From assembly GCA_964555735.1 (NCBI GenBank), contig CAZKTS010000172.1:1-6266 (forward strand): 6,266 nucleotides of DNA. Reading direction: 5' to 3'. The DNA is from CAZKTS01 sp964555735. Lineage in GTDB: Bacteria; Actinomycetota; Acidimicrobiia; IMCC26256; PALSA-555. Of the stretch, positions 1 to 4,959 are shown piece after piece; the stretch's first letter is position 1; each line of letters starts with the position of its first letter. Under the pieces are notes generated by a model, which saw only the letters and a program-made list of their open reading frames with translations, had not been told where the DNA came from and did not search any database. The position numbers and the translations under genes were made by a program.

Positions 1-341
1 CCCGGCGGCTCGAAGAGCCACGGGTTCATCCATCCCCGGTACGCCGGCACGCCGCCGACCGAGATGAACACGCCGGTCCGCCCGGCGGTGAGCTCGGCGA
101 TGCGGCGCAACCGGCCGTACATCGCGTACACGACGTCGAAGGTCGCGTCGCCCAGGCCCGCGGCGAGCGACGCGTCGTCGTAGGGGTCGCAGTGCAGGTG
201 CTCGACCGCGCCGGGGGTCTCGGCGCGCTCGTGGGTGCCGCGGTGCAGGATCGTGACCGCGTAGCCGCGGTCCACGAGTCCCTGGACGAGCGGGATGCCG
301 GTGGGTCCGGTCCCGCCGATCACCAGCGCCCGGGCGGCCAT
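1..341 (-). CDS. NAD(P)-dependent epimerase/dehydratase-like oxidoreductase (partial, C-terminus beyond window)
   Basis: The reverse strand reads openly from an ATG at 341 to the left edge, giving 113 N-terminal residues; the rest of the gene is outside the window. The protein opens with a first beta strand (ARALVI) and a GGTGPTG dinucleotide-binding loop at residues 9-15, the GxxGxxG signature of extended or atypical short-chain dehydrogenases. The second strand ends ILHRG, and an arginine there often goes with NADP(H) preference (inference). Residues 91-102 (VFISVGGVPAYR) resemble the strand that normally precedes the active-site region in NAD-dependent epimerases. The start lies 2 nt after the stop of the FGE gene (TAG-CG-ATG) with no good Shine-Dalgarno, so translation is probably coupled to FGE. 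The substrate cannot be told from this fragment, and the active-site Tyr-x-x-x-Lys lies beyond the edge. Family call fairly sure; function unknown. Confidence 0.8.
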   Translation of the reverse strand, partial: MAARALVIGGTGPTGIPLVQGLVDRGYAVTILHRGTHERAETPGAVEHLHCDPYDDASLAAGLGDATFDVVYAMYGRLRRIAELTAGRTGVFISVGGVPAYRGWMNPWLFEPP

Positions 342-343
342 CG

Positions 344-1288
344 CTACACCGCGACGCGGAAGCCGAGGTTGCCGGTCGAGCTCTCGGGCTCACTGCCCAT
401 GCGGGCGGCGACCCGGTAGCGCCGGCAGTACGAGAGGTGGCAGAGGTACGAGCCGCCGCGCTGGACCCGGGCCGAGCCCGAGCGCGGGCCGGTGGGCGCG
501 TGCTCCGGGCTGTGCGCGTAGTAGCCGGGGTCGAACCAGTCGGCGCACCACTCCCACACGTTGCCGGTGGCGTTGTAGAGCCCGAAGCCGTTCGGCTCGA
601 AGGCGTCGACGGGCGCGGTGCCGAGGTAGCCGTCGGCGCCGGTGTTGTCGGCGGGGAACGTGCCCTGGAAGACGTTCATGCGGTGCCGGCCGCCGGGCTC
701 GAGGTCGTCGCCCCACGGGAAGACGAGGCCCTCGACACCGCCGCGCGCGGCGCGCTCCCACTCCGCCTCGGTGGGCAGGCGCGTGCCGCTCCACGCGCAG
801 TACGCCTGCGCGTCGTTCCAGGAGACGTGCACGACCGGATGGCTCTCGCGGTCACCGACGTCGGTGCCGGGTCCCTCCGGGTGCTCCCACGACGCGCCCT
901 CGACCTGGCGCCACCAGGGCGCGTGCGCGACGCCGCGCGTGGGCGGGAAGTCGTCGGGGAGCAGACCAGCGAACACGAACGACCAGCCGTAGCGCTCGGC
1001 GTCGGTGACGTGGTCGGTCGCGGTGACGAACCGCGCGAACTCGTCGTTGCTGACCGCGTACACGTCGATGCTGAACGCGTCGAGCTCGACGTCGTGGACC
1101 GGGCCCTCGCCGTCCCCGGGGTAGGCCCACATGGAGTCGTCACCCATGCGGAACCGGCCCGCGGGGATGTCGACGAGCGACCACGGTGGCACGCCGCCCC
1201 GGGTCGGGTCGGGCGCCGGGTCCGACTCGGTCTGGAGCGCGGGCGCGTCATCCTCCCGACCACTCGGTGCGCAGCAGGCGTCCGACAT
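344..1288 (-). CDS. Formylglycine-generating enzyme (SUMF1/FGE-type sulfatase-maturating enzyme)
   Basis: Predicted to oxidise the cysteine of a CxPxR-type motif in sulfatases to C-alpha-formylglycine, using oxygen and copper(I), as known for this family. With the ATG at 1288 it is 314 aa, a normal length. The FGE-sulfatase fold starts near residue 36 (IPAGRFRMGD at 41-50) and contains HPVVHVSWNDA (150-160), RLPTEAEWE (170-178), PNGFGLYNATGNVWEW (232-247) and the catalytic block RGGSYLCHLSYCRRYR (277-292). Both copper-binding catalytic cysteines are present, Cys283 and Cys288, with the family's five-residue spacing, and Ser280 precedes them. This separates it from EgtB/PvdO-like relatives that share the fold. 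A disordered Pro/Asp-rich N-terminus carries CCAPSGR (5-11). A GTG at 1363 would add 25 low-complexity residues and reach into the divergent leader; I prefer 1288 because a TACGCT box sits 8 nt before it and the CC motif follows at once. It has no signal peptide, so it is cytoplasmic. No substrate sulfatase is in the window. Confidence 0.93.
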   Translation of the reverse strand: MSDACCAPSGREDDAPALQTESDPAPDPTRGGVPPWSLVDIPAGRFRMGDDSMWAYPGDGEGPVHDVELDAFSIDVYAVSNDEFARFVTATDHVTDAERYGWSFVFAGLLPDDFPPTRGVAHAPWWRQVEGASWEHPEGPGTDVGDRESHPVVHVSWNDAQAYCAWSGTRLPTEAEWERAARGGVEGLVFPWGDDLEPGGRHRMNVFQGTFPADNTGADGYLGTAPVDAFEPNGFGLYNATGNVWEWCADWFDPGYYAHSPEHAPTGPRSGSARVQRGGSYLCHLSYCRRYRVAARMGSEPESSTGNLGFRVAV

Positions 1289-1296
1289 CGAGCGGC

Positions 1297-1302
1297 AGCG
1301 TA
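1297..1302 (-). promoter_or_regulatory. Candidate -10 box (TACGCT) for FGE, leaderless type
   Basis: Reverse-strand TACGCT fits TAnnnT and ends 8 nt before the ATG at 1288, so transcription would start at or next to the start codon. I see no convincing -35 hexamer at 17-18 nt and no Shine-Dalgarno before this ATG. It supports the shorter FGE start, but the motif is short and could be chance. Confidence 0.4.
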
Positions 1303-1372
1303 CCGAGACCCGGGCGCCGACTCGTGCGAGCGCTGGTGCCGTGGGCCAGACTGTCGCCCTCACACACCGAAC

Positions 1373-1379
1373 AGAGGGG
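1373..1379 (+). promoter_or_regulatory. Shine-Dalgarno (AGAGGGG) of the PLDc_N-SHOCT gene
   Basis: AGAGGGG lies 7 nt before the ATG at 1387 and fixes that start over upstream in-frame candidates. It lies in a self-complementary stretch, GAGGG-GCC-CCCTC (1374-1386), which could fold into a 5-bp hairpin touching the start codon and limit access. This is the only clear Shine-Dalgarno in the window, unlike the leaderless-type starts of its neighbours. Confidence 0.65.
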
Positions 1380-1386
1380 CCCCCTC

Positions 1387-1776
1387 ATGACTTCGATCCT
1401 GGCCGACACCGACGTCGGCTTCGGCGAGTTCCTGCTGTGGATTCTGTCGATCTTCGCGTTCGTCCTGTTCTTCTGGATGCTGTTCGTCATCCTGACCGAC
1501 CTCTTCTCCCGCCACGACATCTCGGGCTGGGTGAAGGCGATCTGGGTGATCTTCGTGATCTTCCTGCCGTTGCTCGGGATCCTGATCTACCTGATCAGCC
1601 AGGGCCACGGGATGGCGGAGCGCGCGCAGAAGGCTCAGAAGGCGCAGGTGGAGCAGATGCGTCAGACCATCGGCTACTCCGCGGCTGACGAGCTCGAGAA
1701 GCTCAAGAAGCTCCACGACGCCGGCACCATCACCGACGACGAGTACGCGTCGATGAAGGCGAAGGTCGTCCAGTAG
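1387..1776 (+). CDS. Small membrane protein with PLDc_N and SHOCT domains
   Basis: A 129-aa protein. Residues 14-38 and 50-71 form two transmembrane helices; the second, with its flanks, has the W..VIFVIFLPLLGILIYL pattern typical of the PLDc_N domain (phospholipase D/nuclease N-terminal region), here without any catalytic HKD motif. A charged linker (76-92, rich in Ala/Gln/Lys) follows, then a C-terminal SHOCT domain at about 100-127 (ELEKLKKLHDAGTITDDEY), the short amphipathic motif found at the ends of many bacterial proteins and thought to aid oligomerisation. The full two-domain form is common in actinobacteria and has no established function. The start is set by the AGAGGGG ribosome site. 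It is divergent from FGE across 98 bp and is followed by a strong hairpin, so it may be a single-gene transcript. Domain assignment confident; function unknown. Confidence 0.88.
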   Translation: MTSILADTDVGFGEFLLWILSIFAFVLFFWMLFVILTDLFSRHDISGWVKAIWVIFVIFLPLLGILIYLISQGHGMAERAQKAQKAQVEQMRQTIGYSAADELEKLKKLHDAGTITDDEYASMKAKVVQ

Positions 1777-1795
1777 CGACGGGTTCGCGGACGCG

Positions 1796-1829
1796 GGCCC
1801 CCGGTCAACCTCACGGTCGACCGGGGGCC
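1796..1829 (+). terminator. Strong GC hairpin, probable terminator after the SHOCT gene
   Basis: A perfect 11-bp inverted repeat, GGCCCCCGGTC (1796-1806) and GACCGGGGGCC (1819-1829), with a 12-nt loop, begins 20 bp after the SHOCT stop codon. No T-run follows, as is common for terminators in GC-rich actinobacteria. It ends 17 nt before the -10 box of the YihY gene, so it probably insulates that promoter from upstream transcription. Confidence 0.7.
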
Positions 1830-1845
1830 TCGTCGCGTCCGGCTC

Positions 1846-1851
1846 TACGAT
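1846..1851 (+). promoter_or_regulatory. Candidate -10 box (TACGAT) for the YihY gene, leaderless type
   Basis: TACGAT matches the actinobacterial TAnnnT -10 consensus and ends 7 nt before the GTG at 1859, the spacing expected if the transcript begins at the start codon. There is no Shine-Dalgarno before this GTG, and the hairpin just upstream suggests a fresh transcription start. The -35 region is occupied by the hairpin arm and has no TTGACA-like hexamer. Confidence 0.55.
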
Positions 1852-1858
1852 TCGTCCC

Positions 1859-2854
1859 GTGCCGGACGACACCGTGACCGACACCACGCCCGACGCCGAC
1901 GGCGCGTCCGCCGCTGCGTCCGAGGCCCCGCCGGACGCCGCGCCCGGCGGGGGCGAGGCCGAGCACCGCAGCATCCACGAGCGCATCGCCGAGGCGACCG
2001 CGTGGGGCCAGGCTCGCTACCGCCGGCTGGAGCGATCGCGGTCCGAGCACGTGTCGGTCGACACCGCGTTCCAGTTCGTGGAGCGCGACCAACGCACGAT
2101 CGGCGCGGCCCTCGCCGGCGCGCTCGCGTTCCGGCTCTTCCTCTTCATCTTGCCGCTCGTGCTGGTGCTCGTCGGCGTGTTCGACATCTTCGGTCACGAC
2201 CTCGCGAAGGCGAGCGAGAACATGGGCCTGCACTCGGCGGCGACGAGCGTCGAGGACGCGGCGCGCCAGTCGGGCGGCGACTGGTGGTGGCTCCTGCCGC
2301 TCGGGCTCTTCTTCCTCTACTTCGCGACGTCGGCGCTCCTGAAGATGCTCAACCTGGTGCACCGGGTGGTCTGGGACCAGCTCGAAGGTCGCGTGCGGGT
2401 CAAGCCGCGCCAGGTCGGGTGGATGTTCGTCGTCATCGTCGCGGTGGTCGTCGTCGCCGGCTTCGTGAGTCTGCTCCGCGAGCAGTCGGAGGGGCTCGGC
2501 ATCAGCACCGCCCTGCTGATCATGCTCGTGTACTTCACGTTCTGGTTGGTGGCGTCGCGGCTGCTCCCGCACCGCGACGCGCCGTGGACCGCGCTCGTGC
2601 CCGGGGCGATCCTGTTCGCGCTCGGGCTCGAGGCGGTCTACCTGGCCACGATCTTCTGGATCGCCGGGAAGATCGAGAGCTCGTCGGCGCTGTACGGCGC
2701 GATCGGGGTCGCGGCGGCGATCCTGCTGTGGCTGTACCTGATCGGGCGGGTGGTCGTCGCCGCCGCGGTGCTCAACGTGACCATGTGGGACCGCAAGCAG
2801 GCCGGGGCCACGGAGGGTGCATCTGCATCAAAGGACCCGAGTCCGAGCGGCTGA
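1859..2854 (+). CDS. YihY/virulence factor BrkB family inner-membrane protein
   Basis: A 331-aa integral membrane protein. Residues 1-60 are a disordered acidic Ala/Pro tail followed by a charged helix. Six hydrophobic segments then lie near 81-108, 142-163, 186-205, 215-233, 245-268 and 279-306, the usual six-helix layout of this family, formerly misnamed ribonuclease BN. Family-like stretches are the DQRTIGAALAGALAFRLF region (77-94), PHRDAPWTALVPGA (237-250) and the final YGAIGVAAAILLWLYL (279-294). The last helix normally ends with an acidic residue in a GAELN-like motif; here it reads AAAVLN (301-306), so that charge is missing. A hydrophilic C-terminal tail follows. The start is GTG at 1859, with no Shine-Dalgarno but a -10 box 7 nt upstream. 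A membrane protein starts 25 bp downstream. The family's biochemical role is not settled, though envelope roles have been suggested. Confidence 0.88.
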   Translation: MPDDTVTDTTPDADGASAAASEAPPDAAPGGGEAEHRSIHERIAEATAWGQARYRRLERSRSEHVSVDTAFQFVERDQRTIGAALAGALAFRLFLFILPLVLVLVGVFDIFGHDLAKASENMGLHSAATSVEDAARQSGGDWWWLLPLGLFFLYFATSALLKMLNLVHRVVWDQLEGRVRVKPRQVGWMFVVIVAVVVVAGFVSLLREQSEGLGISTALLIMLVYFTFWLVASRLLPHRDAPWTALVPGAILFALGLEAVYLATIFWIAGKIESSSALYGAIGVAAAILLWLYLIGRVVVAAAVLNVTMWDRKQAGATEGASASKDPSPSG

Positions 2855-2867
2855 CGCGCCGCGAAAT

Positions 2868-2873
2868 TACGCT
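2868..2873 (+). promoter_or_regulatory. Candidate -10 box (TACGCT) for the downstream membrane protein, leaderless type
   Basis: In the 25-bp gap after the YihY stop, AAATTACGCT is a small AT-rich island holding TACGCT, which ends 6 nt before the ATG at 2880. It is the same hexamer as the candidate FGE box. No Shine-Dalgarno is present, so a separate leaderless transcript is plausible; read-through from the YihY gene is also possible. No clear -35 hexamer is seen. Confidence 0.5.
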
Positions 2874-2879
2874 CTCCGC

Positions 2880-4187
2880 ATGACCGACACCGGGGCATCC
2901 AAGGCGAGCACCCGCAAGACGCCCGCCAAGAAGTCGGCGCCTGCGAAGGCCGCCACGACCACGGCGGAGGCGCCGCCGGCCGAGCCGCCGTCGGACGCCG
3001 GCCCCAGGCCGAAGCTGCCGCGCTGGCGCCGCTTCCTCGTCGGGTTCCTGGTGGTGCTGGCGTCGATCCTGACGCCGGTCTCGGTGCTCGCGGTGTGGAC
3101 GCACAACACGCTGCTCAACACCGATCAGTACGTCGAGACGGTCGGGCCGCTGGCCGAGGATCCCGCGATCCAGCAGGCGGTCGCGAACCGGGTCACCCAG
3201 GCACTGGTCCAGAACGTCGACATCGAGAAAGAGGTGAAGGACGCGCTGCCGGCGAAGGCCTCGTTCGCCGCGCCCTTCATCACCGACGGCATCGAGCGCT
3301 TCGTCAACGAGGCCGCGCTCAAGCTGATCCAGACCCAGCAGTTCGACAACCTGTGGAACAACGCCAACCGCCGCGCGCACGCGCGCCTGGTCACGGTGCT
3401 GAAGGGCGAAGGTCAGGAGACGGTCTCGACCCGCAACGGCGAGGTCGTCGTCAACCTCAAGCCGGTGCTCGAGAAGGTGAAGGCCAAGGTCGACAGCCTC
3501 GGCGTGTCGATCTTCGACAAGGTGCCGATCGGGAGCATCGGCAGCACGATCACGCTCTTCCAGTCCAAGGATCTGCGGGCCGCGCAGGAGGGCGTGAAGG
3601 TGCTCGACACCCTCGCCATCGTGCTGCCCATCCTCACGGTGCTGCTGTTCGCGGCGGCGATCGCGCTCTCGGGCAACCGGCGCCGCACACTGCTGCGCTC
3701 GGGCCTGGGCGTCGCGATCGCCATGGCAGTGCTGCTCGCGCTGTTCAACGTCGGGCGGACGCTCTACCTCGACGCGGTGACGAGCGCGGGAGCAAACAAG
3801 GACGCGGCAGAGGCGGCGTACAACCAGATCCTGTCGTTCCTCCGACTCTCGGCGCGCACGCTCTTCGTGGTCGGGCTGCTGTTCCTGATCGGCGCCTGGC
3901 TCGCAGGGCCGGGCAAGTACGCGACCAAGCTGCGCACCGGCGTGCGGAACCTTGCGCAGGGCGATGCGGCCGAGACCGGCGTGCAGCAAGGCAGGATCGG
4001 GACGTTCGTCGGCCACTACCGCAACCCGCTGCGGATCCTGGTGGTGGGCGTCGGCCTCGTCATCCTCATGGTCCTCGCGGCACCCGGTCCGGTCGCGGTG
4101 CTCGTGATCGCACTGCTGATCGTGGCCGGCCTGGTGCTCATCGAGTTCCTCGGCCGCGGCGTCCCGGCCGAAGAGGTCGACGCGTAG
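2880..4187 (+). CDS. Multi-pass membrane protein with Lys/Ala/Pro-rich N-terminal tail, function unknown
   Basis: A 435-aa protein that I do not recognise as a named family, although similar 'integral membrane proteins' with an NTDQYVETVGPLA-like stretch (80-92) are widespread in actinobacteria as I recall. Residues 1-48 form a cytoplasmic-type tail rich in Lys, Ala, Thr and Pro (TRKTPAKKSAPAK at 11-23). TM1 spans about 51-73. A soluble segment of about 165 residues (74-240) follows, probably outside the membrane, mostly helical, with the NTDQY and DPAIQQAVANRVTQAL (94-109) blocks. TM2 (241-264), TM3 (271-293), TM4 (323-342), TM5 (384-401) and TM6 (403-424) come next; positive residues after TM2 (NRRRT) support that loop being cytoplasmic. 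The ATG at 2880 is preferred over an upstream start at 2817 because it follows a -10 box by 6 nt and avoids overlap with the YihY gene. Likely envelope function; no catalytic motif seen. Confidence 0.85.
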   Translation: MTDTGASKASTRKTPAKKSAPAKAATTTAEAPPAEPPSDAGPRPKLPRWRRFLVGFLVVLASILTPVSVLAVWTHNTLLNTDQYVETVGPLAEDPAIQQAVANRVTQALVQNVDIEKEVKDALPAKASFAAPFITDGIERFVNEAALKLIQTQQFDNLWNNANRRAHARLVTVLKGEGQETVSTRNGEVVVNLKPVLEKVKAKVDSLGVSIFDKVPIGSIGSTITLFQSKDLRAAQEGVKVLDTLAIVLPILTVLLFAAAIALSGNRRRTLLRSGLGVAIAMAVLLALFNVGRTLYLDAVTSAGANKDAAEAAYNQILSFLRLSARTLFVVGLLFLIGAWLAGPGKYATKLRTGVRNLAQGDAAETGVQQGRIGTFVGHYRNPLRILVVGVGLVILMVLAAPGPVAVLVIALLIVAGLVLIEFLGRGVPAEEVDA

Positions 4188-4194
4188 CCCGGCC

Positions 4195-4209
4195 CGGCGC
4201 GAAGCGCCG
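4195..4209. terminator. Compact hairpin in the convergent gap, possible bidirectional terminator
   Basis: CGGCGC-GAA-GCGCCG is a perfect 6-bp stem with a 3-nt loop in the 26-bp space between two converging genes. Its centre is GCGAAGC, a sequence known for forming an exceptionally stable DNA mini-hairpin. No T-run is present on either side, so terminator activity is inferred from position and symmetry. Confidence 0.5.
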
Positions 4210-4213
4210 ACAC

Positions 4214-4957
4214 CTAGTGCATGGTCGAGCCGCCGTTGACGTCGATGGTCTGGCCGGTGAGCCACGACGCCTCGTCGGAGGCGACGTAGACGACTGCGGC
4301 CGCGACGTCGGCGGGTGACCCGAGGCGGCCGACGGGGATCGTGCGCGCGAGCGCGGCCGTCGCCTCCTGCGGCACGTTGTCCATGAGCCCGAGCGCGATG
4401 GTGTTCGCGGTCACACCCTTGCGCGCCACCTCCTGCGCGAGATGGCGCATGAACCCCTCGATGCCGCTCTTCGACGCACCGTAGATCGAGACCCCGAGCG
4501 TGAGCCCGGTGCGGCCGGCGCCGGACGAGATCTGGATCACCCGGCCCCAGCCGCGGTCGCACATCGCACCGATGACCGCGGCCGTGCAGTACAGCGAGCC
4601 GTAGAGGTTGAGGTCGATGTAGCGGCGCCACTCGCTCGAGGGCAGGTCGACGAACTGCTGGGGCCGCATGCCCATGGGGACACCCGCGTTGTTGACGAGG
4701 ATGTCGATCGGCCCGAGCTGCTCGGCCACCGAGGCCACCGCGCCGCCGACGGCCGCTTCCTCGGTGATGTCGAACACCGCGGCGACGGCATCGCCACCTT
4801 CGGCGGTGATCGCGTCGACGGTGGCGTGCGCGCGATCTGCGTCGCGGTCGTTCACTGCGACTCGCGCACCCTGGCGCGCGAGCGTCGCGGCGACGCCGGC
4901 GCCGACGTTCTGGCCCGCGCCGGTGACGAGGGCGACGCGCCCGGTGAGGTCGAACAT
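4214..4957 (-). CDS. Classical short-chain dehydrogenase/reductase (SDR)
   Basis: A 247-aa NAD(P)-dependent oxidoreductase of normal length for a classical SDR. The cofactor loop TGAGQNVG lies at residues 12-19, NNAG at 89-92, the catalytic serine in ISSG (Ser144 or Ser145), and the catalytic YGASK at 159-163 (Tyr159, Lys163). The second beta strand ends VAVND with Asp37, which points to NAD(H) rather than NADP(H). The C-terminus has the usual WLTGQTIDVNGGS (232-244), where the family closes over its substrate. The closest general type is the FabG/3-oxoacyl reductase-like group, but members act on many alcohols and ketones, sugars included, so the substrate is open. The ATG at 4957 follows the stop of the PLP-enzyme gene by 2 nt (TGA-CC-ATG) with no Shine-Dalgarno, indicating translational coupling and a shared pathway. 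The frame stays open upstream into that gene, but only this start yields a proper N-terminus (FDLTGRVALVTGAG). Confidence 0.93.
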   Translation of the reverse strand: MFDLTGRVALVTGAGQNVGAGVAATLARQGARVAVNDRDADRAHATVDAITAEGGDAVAAVFDITEEAAVGGAVASVAEQLGPIDILVNNAGVPMGMRPQQFVDLPSSEWRRYIDLNLYGSLYCTAAVIGAMCDRGWGRVIQISSGAGRTGLTLGVSIYGASKSGIEGFMRHLAQEVARKGVTANTIALGLMDNVPQEATAALARTIPVGRLGSPADVAAAVVYVASDEASWLTGQTIDVNGGSTMH

Positions 4958-4959
4958 GG

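Noticed and set aside
344..1288. Alternative call of EgtB or another sulfatase-modifying-factor-fold enzyme
   Set aside because: The paired cysteines in GGSYLCHLSYC are specific to true FGEs, and there is no DinB-like domain or iron-binding His triad as in EgtB.
1289..1363. Longer FGE start at a GTG (1363)
   Set aside because: The added 25 residues are low complexity and would crowd the divergent leader. The ATG at 1288 has a -10 box at leaderless spacing and begins directly before the CC motif. Not fully excluded.
437..1390. Long open frame on the + strand opposite the FGE gene
   Set aside because: It is the antisense shadow of FGE in GC-rich DNA: Arg/Ala/Val-rich, with no recognisable motif. 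The reverse-strand reading has a complete catalytic FGE signature.
1811..2572. Reverse-strand open frame opposite the YihY gene
   Set aside because: A Glu/Arg/His-rich shadow; the sense strand has six hydrophobic helices and family motifs.
2818..2829. Tandem TGCATC-TGCATC repeat near the end of the YihY gene
   Set aside because: Two copies of six bases within a coding sequence are easily chance; no further copies nearby.
2817..2879. Earlier start for the unknown membrane protein
   Set aside because: It would overlap the end of the YihY gene and lacks a ribosome site; the ATG at 2880 follows a TACGCT box by 6 nt.
3095..4318. Second + strand frame inside the membrane-protein gene
   Set aside because: It is Arg/Gly/Ala-rich with no membrane segments or motifs, while the overlapping frame gives clear transmembrane helices.
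2772..4631. Very long reverse-strand open frame opposite the unknown membrane protein and running into the SDR gene
   Set aside because: Its translation is Arg/Asp/His-rich low complexity with no fold or motif, and it overlaps two well-supported genes. Open antisense frames of this size are common at this GC content.
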